Positions 56,006-63,540 of a stretch of DNA of 64,000 bases are shown here, one piece after another. This stretch comes from Stieleria magnilauensis (GTDB lineage: Bacteria; Planctomycetota; Planctomycetia; Pirellulales; Pirellulaceae), in assembly GCA_007753675.1 (NCBI GenBank), contig CP036432.1, positions 9,054,233-9,118,232 on the forward strand, read 5' to 3'. Position 1 is the first letter of the stretch, and the number at the start of each line of letters is the position of its first letter. Both the position numbers and the translations under genes were made by a program. The notes under the pieces were generated by a model. The model worked only from the letters and a program-made list of their open reading frames with translations. It did not search any database and was not told the origin of the DNA.

Positions 56006-56667
56006 ACGCATCCGGCTACGACGACGGTTCGAGCCATCATCGCTGGTTGCCAATGCACTGAGTTGGAATCGCCGAGGGAAATTCGAAGTGTCTGGCTCAG
56101 ACTTGTCTTCGCTGGACAGTCACGATGAAGCCCGTAGGACTGGCACAGTGTTTGCCGGTGGTGTCAGCCACCGGTATTCAGGGCAATGAAGCACAAAGGC
56201 CTGAAGGGCCGACACAATTGTTCTCTTGGCCGCCCGGGAGCGATCAAACCCCGAATACGGTGTCGGCCCTCTGGGCCTTGAGCGTTGCTTGGAATCCATC
56301 CCCGGTGGCTGACACCACCGGCAGACACTCTATCGGCCTTCCGGGCCTAAGACACAACGCCCAACCAGCCAAATACGATCCATCGATTCCGTTGCATTCA
56401 GCAATCACTTTACCGTCGTCATTAGTGACGCCGGTTCGTCTCACTCGGCCGAGTCGACCGCCCACCAATCGAACCTTGGCATCAGAAGCGAATACTAGGA
56501 AACAGAGGTCTGATGAAATCCAGAGGGCGCGCTTCGGTCGCACCAATCGCAGTCGGGATGTCAAGCGCTGGACGATACTGAGAACATTGCAGAAGAGGGA
56601 ACCACGAAACACGCCAAACACACGAAAGTGGAAATTGGCGCTGTCGTCAGGCGTCGGTTAGCAGCGT
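56006..56667 (-). repeat. Gene-less cassette body B, copy 1, with REP insertions
   Basis: Starts GGCTACGACGACGGTTCGAG like the bodies right of the attC sites at 62007 and 63456, and resumes at about 56430 with CAGAGGTCTGATGAAATCC and GCGTCGGTTAGCAGCGTGAAC before the next attC. Between lie REP-like hairpins not present in the other copies. No intact gene; the 178-codon frame at 56125 is repeat sequence. Confidence 0.75.
56155..56321. repeat. Pair of CCGGTGG REP-like hairpins
   Basis: CCGGTGGTGTCAGCCACCGG at 56155-56174 and, in opposite orientation, CCGGTGGCTGACACCACCGG at 56302-56321, with GGCCTGAAGGGCC between. These are the same hairpin class that the IS4-family element entered at 44925. 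Confidence 0.8.
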
Positions 56668-56752
56668 GAACGGTAAGGATCACGCGGCGGCGACGAGAGA
56701 TCATCCGCTTCAACCAACTTGACTTCGCCGCTCGTCGTGCATCCGTTGGTTC
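56668..56752 (-). other. Integron attC site, target of the IS91-type element
   Basis: 85 bases, GAAC...GTTC. Arms GAAC-GGTA-AGGAT-CACG and CGTGCATCC-GTTGGTTC pair with the extra base on the right arm. The next base after GTTC is the first base of foreign sequence leading to the recombinase-transposase pair. Confidence 0.8.
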
Positions 56753-56855
56753 AAGTAAGCCGCTTCGCGGCGGGATTTTGGTGGGTATGAGACCTTGATG
56801 GAAGGAGCGGTTCACGGTGAACCGCTTCACACACTCCTTCCACAAGGAACTTTCG

Positions 56856-57848
56856 ATGTCCAAGTCTAACAATCGTCGCCGCAATTCGCAAAAGTCTGCT
56901 GCTCTGGGGGCCTACTTTCCCGAGGATCTTCGTCAAAAACTCAGCGAAGACCTGCAACTCTCCGGGATGGCCAAGCGGACACACGACGGATACATCCGTG
57001 CCATCCGGCAACTCTCCGATTTCGCCAAGTGCTCCCCCGACCAAGTCACTGAGAACCATGTTCGCCAATTCTTCTTGCACCTCAAGAACGACCGAGGTTT
57101 CGCCTACGGTTCACTGCGTGTCGCCCTCTCGGGAGTGAAGTTCTTTTTTACCCGCACCTGCAAGCGAGACTGGGACATCTTTTCCATGCTCAAACTGCAA
57201 AACATCACCGCACTGCCGGAAGTCCTGACCATCAGCCAAACCCACGAGTTGATCGGTCAGGCGAACACCTTGCGGATTTACGCGTATTTCTGGACCGCTT
57301 ATTCGATGGGCTTAAGGCTGAACGAAGCGCTTCATCTGCAGACGACGGATCTGCAAAGCCAACGCGGCTTTGCCCACATCCACCGCGGCAAAGGGGCAAA
57401 GGATCGTTACGTCCCGCTGCCAGAATCAACTCTGAAGTTGCTGCGTGCCTATTGGCTGACCCATCATCACGACACGTGGATCTTCCCCGCCGTTTCGCCC
57501 GGGTACTGCTTCGACATCCATGGCAAGAGCAAGGCCGAGCGTCCGATGTCGGAAACCACCGTCCAAGGTGCGATGAAGCAGATCGCCAAGAAGCTCAACT
57601 TCGGCAAGAAAAGCACGATCCACACGTTGCGACATTCTTACGCAACGCATCTGCTCGAAGCCGGAGTTGGGCTGAAGGTCATCCAGAAATACATGGGGCA
57701 CTCCTCGCTGCAGACGACCCTCGTTTATCTACATCTGACCGAAGATGCGGAGGCCAATGCGCGGGGAGCGATCGACGGACTGTTCGGAAAGTTGCCGGGG
57801 GACGACGATGATCCCGATGCGCTCGGCTGTCCCGCACGACTGAAGTAA
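56856..57848 (+). CDS. Tyrosine recombinase accompanying an IS91-type transposase
   Basis: 330 residues from ATG 56856 (MSKSNNRRRNSQKSAAL); a longer frame starts 13 codons earlier inside a GAGCGGTTCAC/GTGAACCGCTT hairpin. N-terminal SAM-like DNA-binding domain (residues 25-125), then the catalytic domain with R in MGLRLNEAL, K in GKGAKDRYVPL, HTLRHSYATHLLEAG (HxxR), GHSSLQTTLVYLH (H and the nucleophile Tyr). The extra patch between the second and third motifs that defines integron integrases is absent, so this is not IntI. It is read 15 bases ahead of the transposase, as in IS91 relatives that carry such a recombinase. Confidence 0.9.
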   Translation: MSKSNNRRRNSQKSAALGAYFPEDLRQKLSEDLQLSGMAKRTHDGYIRAIRQLSDFAKCSPDQVTENHVRQFFLHLKNDRGFAYGSLRVALSGVKFFFTRTCKRDWDIFSMLKLQNITALPEVLTISQTHELIGQANTLRIYAYFWTAYSMGLRLNEALHLQTTDLQSQRGFAHIHRGKGAKDRYVPLPESTLKLLRAYWLTHHHDTWIFPAVSPGYCFDIHGKSKAERPMSETTVQGAMKQIAKKLNFGKKSTIHTLRHSYATHLLEAGVGLKVIQKYMGHSSLQTTLVYLHLTEDAEANARGAIDGLFGKLPGDDDDPDALGCPARLK

Positions 57849-57863
57849 ACCGGTCGCCGAAAC

Positions 57864-59021
57864 GTGTCCACGCTGGCCGAAGCCATCGCCAAGCATGGAC
57901 CGGCATACCTCGCCAAGCTTCCCGACCCGCTCCCCGAGTCACTGTATCAGGTTGCACGCGTGATCTCGTTGTTGCCGTTTTGCCGAACCGGTGCCCTTGG
58001 CGGAGTCCTGTATCGATGCGACGGCTGCGGCCAAACGCATTGGACGGGACGGAGCTGCGGAAATCGTCACTGCGCCACCTGTGGTCACGAGAAGTCGCAA
58101 CGTTGGATCGAGAAGCATCAGAAGCGGTTGCTACCGGTTCATCACTTCTTCGTCACCTTCACGGTTCCCCGTGAAGTCGGCTTGGTGCTGCGCGCGAACC
58201 AACGTGAAGGCTATCGTTCGCTCTTTGATGCTTCGGCACAGAGCATTCGGGACGTCGGTGCCGCAACCAAAGCACTGAAAGGATGCAAGCTCGGTTACTT
58301 CGGCGTTCTGCACACTTGGGGGCGAGATCCGCTCGTCTATCATCCGCACATTCACTACATCATCCCCGGCGGTGGAGTGAAGGTCGATGAGGAGGGCGCG
58401 GCGATCGGCTGGCAGAGCACACCGCAAGGCTTCCTGTTTCGCCACGGCACCCTGGTTCGGGTCTACAAAGCGAAGTTGGCTGACGAGCTTCGCCGCTGTG
58501 GACTTTACGATTCGGTGCCGCGCGAAGCGTGGAAGAAGAACTTCGTGGTGGACATCGAAGCGGTCGGAAATGCGTGGGGCTCATTGCGTTACCTCGCGCC
58601 CTACATCCATCGAGTCGCGATCAGCGACAAACGGATCGTCTCGGTCACCGACAGTTCGGTCTCGTACACCGTCACGCCCACAAAGGCCAAGCGGACGATC
58701 GAGCGGAACGTTAAAGGTGTCAAGTTCGTCGAGGGATTCGCGCAGCACATTCTCCCCAGCGGATTCCAGAAAGTGCGGCACTATGGCTGGATGAGCAGCA
58801 ATTCGGCGATCCGCCTGGATGAACTGCAACTCCTTGTGTGGATGCATCTGGGCTGGGTGTACTGGTTGGCCAGCGGGCATGCTCCACAACCGGAACGTCT
58901 CGTCAGCGAGCCTCGCTGTGCCCACTGTGGTGGTGACCTGCGTGTGGTGACGGTCAGCTTCGACCCGATGCCACTTCCTCGTGGACCTCCACCGGCGGCG
59001 TTTCAAAGGAGAGCCAATTGA
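57864..59021 (+). CDS. IS91-family HUH transposase
   Basis: 385 residues. N-terminal zinc-binding region CDGCGQTHW, CGNRHCATCG; the HUH motif in YHPHIHYIIPGGG near residue 162; a downstream tyrosine in YLAPYIHRVAIS near residue 250; a late CAHCGG pair. This is the rolling-circle replication-initiator type of transposase that moves IS91 and ISCR elements as single strands. The frame is intact. Starts at GTG 57864. Confidence 0.93.
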   Translation: MSTLAEAIAKHGPAYLAKLPDPLPESLYQVARVISLLPFCRTGALGGVLYRCDGCGQTHWTGRSCGNRHCATCGHEKSQRWIEKHQKRLLPVHHFFVTFTVPREVGLVLRANQREGYRSLFDASAQSIRDVGAATKALKGCKLGYFGVLHTWGRDPLVYHPHIHYIIPGGGVKVDEEGAAIGWQSTPQGFLFRHGTLVRVYKAKLADELRRCGLYDSVPREAWKKNFVVDIEAVGNAWGSLRYLAPYIHRVAISDKRIVSVTDSSVSYTVTPTKAKRTIERNVKGVKFVEGFAQHILPSGFQKVRHYGWMSSNSAIRLDELQLLVWMHLGWVYWLASGHAPQPERLVSEPRCAHCGGDLRVVTVSFDPMPLPRGPPPAAFQRRAN

Positions 59022-59405
59022 ACGTTCAACGGAAATCGGAGACACAAAATCAAACGTCATCGGGGAGGCGAACAGAGACGCTCTGCGCTGATCGCGTTCA
59101 AATTCGCGCAGACGTGGTGCCGAAGCGCACCTTGGCAGGCAAAACGCACATCCGCTGCCGCCGGCTCACCGTATCGAGACCAGCATGGCAACCGCCGAAG
59201 AGCATCGCACCTGGCAGATACGTCTTGAACGAGCCCGGGCCATCGAAGCAAAATCCAAGAGAGATTTAGGCGGCCGAGCGAGCGTTATCGGGCTTCTTGA
59301 ACAGAGGACTTGAACTTCGGCTCGCAAGCTCGCGAAGTCAAATCCTTACTGGTTATCCCGCGTTTTTTGCTTCGCACGATACCAATACTCAACCGATACT
59401 GAAAT
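59022..59405. other. Right end of the IS91-type element, no gene
   Basis: 384 bases with no supported gene. It should hold the element's replication-origin end. The stem ACTTCG-GCTCGCAAGCTCG-CGAAGT lies at about 59322-59347. An 83-codon frame (59018-59269) has no family features. Confidence 0.45.
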
Positions 59406-59837
59406 CTAGCGTTCGTTGACAACCATCTCAGACCGCTCGGTCTCGTGAAGCCTCTTAAAGAGGCTCACATTGTAGTTGATAAAATGTCGAACGGTTCGTC
59501 CAGACGCTGTAGATGGAATAGGGTCTGTGGTGAATTGAACCTCAATTGGATGCTGTAACCGTAAGTAATCTTCTAGAGTCGGAGTTCTGACCGTAGTTTT
59601 GAATCCAAAAGCGTGCGGCGGTATTGGTGAACCTCCGTCTTCGATTCGCACGTTGAATTGGCTCAGCGTATCCTGGAGATTTCGATCCCCACCAATCACC
59701 CTGGTGTCAGCGATCAAGTCACACAGTGCAGCGGCATTCCGCGATGGTGTTGTCACTAGAGCATTTGCAACGGCTGCCACACAAACAGTCGCGAGTAAGG
59801 TGCGCACTCTGAATGTCTTGGGAAGCCGTTTGCGCAT
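59406..59837 (-). CDS. Hypothetical cassette protein with N-terminal membrane segment
   Basis: 143 residues from ATG 59837 (MRKRLPKTFRVRTLLATVCVAAVANAL), which gives a basic start and one hydrophobic segment; an 11-codon extension exists. The rest (DTRVIGGDRNLQDTLSQFNVRIEDGG, LEDYLRLQHPIEVQF) has no known domain. Its own attC should follow its stop on the left; the nearest is at 56668-56752, now separated by the IS91-type element. Confidence 0.6.
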   Translation of the reverse strand: MRKRLPKTFRVRTLLATVCVAAVANALVTTPSRNAAALCDLIADTRVIGGDRNLQDTLSQFNVRIEDGGSPIPPHAFGFKTTVRTPTLEDYLRLQHPIEVQFTTDPIPSTASGRTVRHFINYNVSLFKRLHETERSEMVVNER

Positions 59838-59854
59838 TGCCTTTCCCTTTCGGA

Positions 59855-59938
59855 TAACGGTACAAATCACCGAGCCGCCGCGAACGACTCGACCTCAAAA
59901 CGAACTCAACTCGGCGGCTTCGGTGCATTTGATTGTTC
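59855..59938 (-). other. Integron attC site
   Basis: 84 bases, TAAC...GTTC. Arms TAAC-GGTA-CAAAT-CACCG and CGGTGCATTTG-ATTGTTC pair over CAAAT and CACCG with an extra G on the right. Lies 23 bases after the stop of the next cassette gene. Confidence 0.8.
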
Positions 59939-59961
59939 CGCCACTTACGCAGGACCGTGTC

Positions 59962-60366
59962 TCAGTCTCCGTCCAGCGATTGTACATCGTAACCCAGTGC
60001 TTTCGCTGCCCGAACAGCAATCGGTTTCTGCCGACGTCCATTCACCGAGTGGCCGAAATCAAGCCGCAATCGATCGCGGTTGCATGCTACGGTTTGGAAT
60101 GATTCATCGCCATCCTCATCAGTCATAACGCGAATTGCCAATGCACCGCGCCACCGATCCTCAAGCTCGTCGATCGAAAGAGAGTCTGCGTTTCCAAATC
60201 CGGCATCAAGCAATGCTCTGTATTTGCGCAAAACCATCGCTCCTTGTTCGCGTGCAGCGTTAGCATCGACTGCGATCTGAGGAAACTCGGCGCGGAAGCG
60301 AGTGACCACTTCTTCTGGGACCAACCACGATTCATCGTCTAAAGGATGTAGGTAATGGATCTTCAT
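59962..60366 (-). CDS. Hypothetical cassette protein
   Basis: 134 residues, soluble, acidic-charged mix: MKIHYLHPLDDESWLVPEEVVTRFRAEFPQIAVD, then LDAGFGNADSLSIDELEDRWRGALAIRVMTDEDGD. No domain recognised. It fills a single cassette between the attC sites at 59855 and 60379, in the expected orientation. Confidence 0.65.
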   Translation of the reverse strand: MKIHYLHPLDDESWLVPEEVVTRFRAEFPQIAVDANAAREQGAMVLRKYRALLDAGFGNADSLSIDELEDRWRGALAIRVMTDEDGDESFQTVACNRDRLRLDFGHSVNGRRQKPIAVRAAKALGYDVQSLDGD

Positions 60367-60378
60367 GCTTCATTGGCG

Positions 60379-60462
60379 GAACGCTACGGATCACACGGTC
60401 GCCACGATCGACCAACCACTTCATTGAACCTGACTCGGCGACTCGTGTGCATCCGATTGTTC
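60379..60462 (-). other. Integron attC site
   Basis: 84 bases, GAAC...GTTC. Arms GAAC-GCTA-CGGAT-CACACG and CGTGTGCATCCG-ATTGTTC pair fully over CGGAT and CACACG with one extra G. The stop codon of the next gene lies inside the site. Confidence 0.85.
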
Positions 60463-61014
60463 CCCGCCGTCGTTGTCCATGTCGCTGCCAGGGGAAGCTT
60501 CCATTGTCCCCATTCCCATTCCCATACCCATGCCCATTGGCGGGCCAGAAGCTCGGAAAGCGGCCATTCGTTGAAACTCTTGCAAGGCGTAACCGATCAG
60601 TTTTATTGCAACGTCCGGATTAGTGAAGAACTCAGAGATCTGCTCGTGAACGTATGGTCGCTGTTTAACAGCGATCGCATTTTCTCCCATCGGGCGTATC
60701 GTTCCCTCACCTCCCAATGCCTCCCAAGTGTCCGGTTCAATCGTTGTCTCAATCGCCATGACTACCAAATCGAGCCGTCCGACTCCGGCGTCATTTAGCT
60801 GAGATTGCGTAAGCTGAGACTCGCTAAAGATCTTGTCGAATTCATAAATCGTCACCATGGGCAGCTCTGATCGTCGTTCCTCGATCCCGCTGGAGTAACC
60901 GGTGCTGAATCCGGCCCGGTAGCCGGCAAGCATCCCCGCAACGCATGCAGCCAAGAACAAGATCGTCGCAATTGAGTATCGGAATGCGCGTGTTCGGGAT
61001 TTGGAATCATCCAT
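60421..61014 (-). CDS. Membrane-anchored cassette protein with a secretin-N/STN-like segment
   Basis: 197 residues from ATG 61014 (MDDSKSRTRAFRYS). One N-terminal helix (residues 13-34) anchors an outside domain. The stretch VVMAIETTIEPDTWEALGGEGTIRPMGENAIAVKQRPYVHEQISEFF resembles the short secretin-N-like motif common in planctomycete proteins. A Met-Gly run (GMGMGMGMG) coded by a CCCATT repeat precedes a Gly/Asp/Ser-rich tail whose last residues (SPSQVQ) come from the attC itself. Function unknown. Confidence 0.65.
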   Translation of the reverse strand: MDDSKSRTRAFRYSIATILFLAACVAGMLAGYRAGFSTGYSSGIEERRSELPMVTIYEFDKIFSESQLTQSQLNDAGVGRLDLVVMAIETTIEPDTWEALGGEGTIRPMGENAIAVKQRPYVHEQISEFFTNPDVAIKLIGYALQEFQRMAAFRASGPPMGMGMGMGMGTMEASPGSDMDNDGGEQSDAHESPSQVQ

Positions 61015-61041
61015 AGAGCGAATCACGAATCGTAGGGTGGG

Positions 61042-61128
61042 GAACGGTAGAAATCACGGGGAACGGGCGAAAGACTTGCAAGCAGACGAGAAGACGGACC
61101 TCCCGTTCTCCCGTGCATTTCATGGTTC
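61042..61128 (-). other. Integron attC site
   Basis: 87 bases, GAAC...GTTC. Arms GAAC-GGTA-GAAAT-CACGGG and CCCGTGCATTTC-ATGGTTC pair with one extra G on the right. The loop GACGAGAAGACGG is longer than in neighbours. Confidence 0.82.
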
Positions 61129-61170
61129 CCCGCTTCACCACACAGCCACGTCCAGACGAGCAAGCAATTC

Positions 61171-61551
61171 CTACTCTGCAGTATAGCGATCACAGACCAT
61201 CTTGGATTGTGGGCTATCCTCATCCAGCATGTGTACCTCGTAGCGCCCAAAATTCAGCGATGCGCCGGTCTCGTTCAAGTCGTATATCCTAATCCAGTAG
61301 CAATCATCAAACAAAAAGGCAAGCGACTCGAGTGGAGTTGGGCGGTCAAGTAAGAGCGTGCCGGGTAAATTTGAGTGCAAATAATCAATACGAACCTGAG
61401 GTGGGGAGGCGTTGATCGTAACAGACGTGATCTGTAAACCGTATTCGGTCTTGTAGCATGCTGAAGGCAGTTCGGATTGATCGCGAAATTCAGTCAAGGC
61501 CAACCACGCAATTCGGAGAGGACATGTCAGTCGGGGAACGGTAACGATCAC
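61171..61551 (-). CDS. Hypothetical cassette protein
   Basis: Up to 126 residues; the first possible codon is a GTG inside the left arm of the attC at 61536, so the true start is probably a little downstream. Content: LQITSVTINASPPQVRIDYLHSNLPGTLLLDRPTPLESLAFLFDDCYWIRIYDL, mostly beta-type, no signal peptide and no domain recognised. It ends 43 bases before the attC at 61042-61128. Confidence 0.55.
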   Translation of the reverse strand: MIVTVPRLTCPLRIAWLALTEFRDQSELPSACYKTEYGLQITSVTINASPPQVRIDYLHSNLPGTLLLDRPTPLESLAFLFDDCYWIRIYDLNETGASLNFGRYEVHMLDEDSPQSKMVCDRYTAE

Positions 61552-61619
61552 GTGGTCGCCGCGAACGACTCACCACTTCAAAAAACCTGACTCGGCGACT
61601 CACGTGCATCGTCTGGTTC
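61536..61619 (-). other. Integron attC site
   Basis: 84 bases, GAAC...GTTC. Arms GAAC-GGTA-ACGAT-CACGTG and CACGTGCATCGT-CTGGTTC pair over ACGAT and CACGTG with one extra G. Confidence 0.85.
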
Positions 61620-61664
61620 TGCGATTCTTTGACCCGCCGCACGAATTAAAGTACACGAGCAGCT

Positions 61665-61988
61665 CTACTCGACCGCGCCACGTCCAGTCCATCCTACACG
61701 GGATTGCGTGTATCGGATCAGAGCATCGGCAACAGCTTCTGCATCTGCGTGAGATTCAAGCAATTCAGACAAAGCAGCACCGTGTTGGCTCATCGTGATC
61801 TCTTCGTCGTCCGGCGGGTGTTTCTCTGCTGTCGCGACGTCCCGGGCCAGCGACAAAACTTGCTCATCATTATCACCATCGTAGTGGCGCGGCGTGATCT
61901 TGATGCCCGCACCACGACCGCGTCCATACACAAAGGATTTCAACTCGTCGATCGGGTGCATCAGTACGGCCTGCGAATACTTGGTCAA
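61665..61988 (-). CDS. Hypothetical cassette protein
   Basis: 107 residues: MTKYSQAVLMHPIDELKSFVYGRGRGAGIKITPRHYDGDNDEQVL, then SELLESHADAEAVADALIRYTQS. Soluble, no domain recognised. Sole gene of the cassette between the attC sites at 61536 and 62007, in the expected orientation. Confidence 0.65.
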   Translation of the reverse strand: MTKYSQAVLMHPIDELKSFVYGRGRGAGIKITPRHYDGDNDEQVLSLARDVATAEKHPPDDEEITMSQHGAALSELLESHADAEAVADALIRYTQSRVGWTGRGAVE

Positions 61989-62006
61989 GAAAGCGAGTCA
62001 TTCGCA

Positions 62007-62091
62007 GAACGTCGGTGGTCACCGCGTCGGTGCGATGGACCTGAACTCAAAAACAAACTCGACTCGCCGACTGCGGTGCACCACTTGGTTC
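62007..62091 (-). other. Integron attC site
   Basis: 85 bases, GAAC...GTTC. Arms GAAC-GTCG-GTGGT-CACCGC and GCGGTGCACCAC-TTGGTTC pair over GTGGT and CACCGC with one extra G. Nearly identical to the site at 63456-63540. Confidence 0.87.
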
Positions 62092-62577
62092 ACGCGGATC
62101 GGCCACGACGCCAGTTTGAGCCATCGCCGCTGGTTGCCAATGTACTCACTCCGAAACGCCGCGGGAAATCGAGACGCCCATTTTCCGGTCGGCATGCCAG
62201 GCGACGGTTGTCAGCGTTGGTATCGACAGGCGTCGGTTTGCCTCGTTCGGCCGAAACGACCGCGCACCAAGTGAGACAAGAATCACGCAAAGGCGCCAAG
62301 CCGCAAAGGAGCGGGTTCAAATCTTTGCGGCTTGGCGACTTTGCGTGAGCTCCTTCCGGCAAGTACGGCAGCGCACCTGTCGAACCGTGACTTCAGGAGC
62401 GAACCCCAGGAAACAGAGGTCTGATGAAATCCGGTGAGCGCAATTCGAGCGTACCAATCGCAGTCGGGATGTCAGGCGTTGGACAACGCTGGGAACCGCG
62501 GAAGCGAGGTGACCACGAAACAGACCAATCACACGAAAGAGAAATCGGCATTGTCGTCAGGCGTCGGTTAGCAGCGT
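62092..62577 (-). repeat. Gene-less cassette body B, copy 2
   Basis: 486 bases, complete between two attC sites and without a convincing gene. It contains a 26-base stem with one mismatch and a 14-base loop at 62283-62348 (arms TCACGCAAAGGCGCCAAGCC...). It ends with CAGAGGTCTGATGAAATCC and GCGTCGGTTAGCAGCGTGAAC, as in copy 1. Confidence 0.82.
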
Positions 62578-62661
62578 GAACGTTGCGGATCACGGGGACC
62601 GAGCGGTTGACCCTGGCTTCAGGATCGACTGCGCCGAGGTCTCCCGTGCATCCGATGGTTC
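62578..62661 (-). other. Integron attC site
   Basis: 84 bases, GAAC...GTTC. Arms GAAC-GTTG-CGGAT-CACGGG and CCCGTGCATCCG-ATGGTTC pair over CGGAT and CACGGG with one extra G. The last codons of the exonuclease-like gene lie inside it. Confidence 0.87.
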
Positions 62662-63444
62662 GCCGCATTTGAGCACGGCGACTACCAGAGAATGGTCAGA
62701 CCCATCTCGACGGACAATCTCGGATTCCATGGTTGTGAAGTGTTGTGTATGAAAAATGTAGTCGATTCGTAGTGCGAGGGGCAACGGTCGGGTGGGCCAA
62801 CTCCAGGTTGGGTGAGTGTCAGCATCATCGTGAACCGAGGCGTACGCATCGATCAAGCCGAGTCCAGCGAGTCGTCTTGGAGCCCGAAAGGAGGAGATGC
62901 TATTGAAATCACCAACAACGATCGTCGGACGTTGACAATCAATTGCGTCGACGATTGCATCAATCTCGATTGCGTGCTTATCTTCGGTTGTCGATAGTGC
63001 AGCCATCGCATCACGAATCCCGCCGCCGCGTTTGATCTGGAGCGGCGTCAAATGGACGTTGACAATGCGTACATGCGTCCCAGAGAGATTCAGATTAGCG
63101 GAATAGAAACCAAATAAGCCGGCGGTAGGCGGGACGAAGGTCACGTCCGTGAGTTCGATCTTCGAGGCGAACGCGAATCGTTCACCGGCGTAGCGTCCGT
63201 CGTGTCCCGTCGCGTGGAAATACGGGTAAGTCTTGGCGAGACGTTCGCGAAGAAACCGTTCGGATGGCACGGTCGTTTCTTGGAAGCAAATTAGATCAGG
63301 GTTAGCAGCGCCGATTGCGTCCAGCACTTGGTCCCCGCGACGGTTGCCCCAATTCAAGTTATACGTCGCAACTCGGATCGAATCGGCACTCGCATTAGAA
63401 GCAAGTGTCAATGCGACGATCAGCAATGATGCGAGTGTCTTCAT
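62590..63444 (-). CDS. Exported endonuclease/exonuclease/phosphatase (DNase I-like) family protein
   Basis: 284 residues from ATG 63444 (MKTLASLLIVALTLASNASAD), a clean signal peptide; the frame extends 9 codons upstream. Core motifs: RVATYNLNWGN, DLICFQET (metal-binding Glu), RIVNVHLTPL, PTIVVGDFNSISS and the final GSDHSLVVAVL (catalytic Asp-His). Superfamily members cut DNA, phosphoinositides or sphingomyelin; an exported form could act on DNA or lipids outside the cell. The C-terminus SILKPGSTARSP is coded by the attC. It is the largest cassette gene and the most intact. Confidence 0.87.
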   Translation of the reverse strand: MKTLASLLIVALTLASNASADSIRVATYNLNWGNRRGDQVLDAIGAANPDLICFQETTVPSERFLRERLAKTYPYFHATGHDGRYAGERFAFASKIELTDVTFVPPTAGLFGFYSANLNLSGTHVRIVNVHLTPLQIKRGGGIRDAMAALSTTEDKHAIEIDAIVDAIDCQRPTIVVGDFNSISSFRAPRRLAGLGLIDAYASVHDDADTHPTWSWPTRPLPLALRIDYIFHTQHFTTMESEIVRRDGSDHSLVVAVLKCGEPSDARETSAQSILKPGSTARSP

Positions 63445-63455
63445 TCTGTGTCGGC

Positions 63456-63540
63456 GAACGGCGGTGGTCACCGCGTCGGCGCGATCGACCGGAACTCAAA
63501 TACAAACTCAACTCGCCGACTGCGGTGCACCACATGGTTC
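63456..63540 (-). other. Integron attC site (rightmost in window)
   Basis: 85 bases, GAAC...GTTC. Arms GAAC-GGCG-GTGGT-CACCGC and GCGGTGCACCAC-ATGGTTC pair with one extra G. It is the attC of a cassette that continues to the right. Confidence 0.87.

Larger units (their letters stand above)
56753..59330 (+). mobile_element. IS91-type element with tyrosine recombinase
   Basis: Left end taken as the base after the GTTC of the attC at 56668-56752; it begins AAGTAAGCC and carries a GCCGC-TTC-GCGGC stem. It holds a tyrosine recombinase and a HUH transposase gene in tandem. The right end is not resolved: candidate points are the GAAC sequences near 59305 and 59320, just before a stem ACTTCG...CGAAGT, so the stated end is approximate. 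Known IS91 elements insert next to GAAC/CAAG tetramers without target duplication, which fits the position. Confidence 0.65.

Noticed and set aside
56125-56661. 178-codon plus-strand frame
   Set aside because: It runs through CCGGTGG hairpins and the tail of gene-less cassette body B; other copies of the body do not keep the frame.
56856-57848. Tyrosine recombinase as the integron integrase of the array
   Set aside because: The extra residues between the KG..KDR and HTLRH motifs that mark IntI proteins are absent, the gene is followed after 15 bases by an IS91-type transposase, and it is oriented against the array.
59018-59269. 83-codon frame after the IS91-type transposase
   Set aside because: It overlaps the transposase stop, is Arg/Pro-rich without a domain, and lies in the expected element end.
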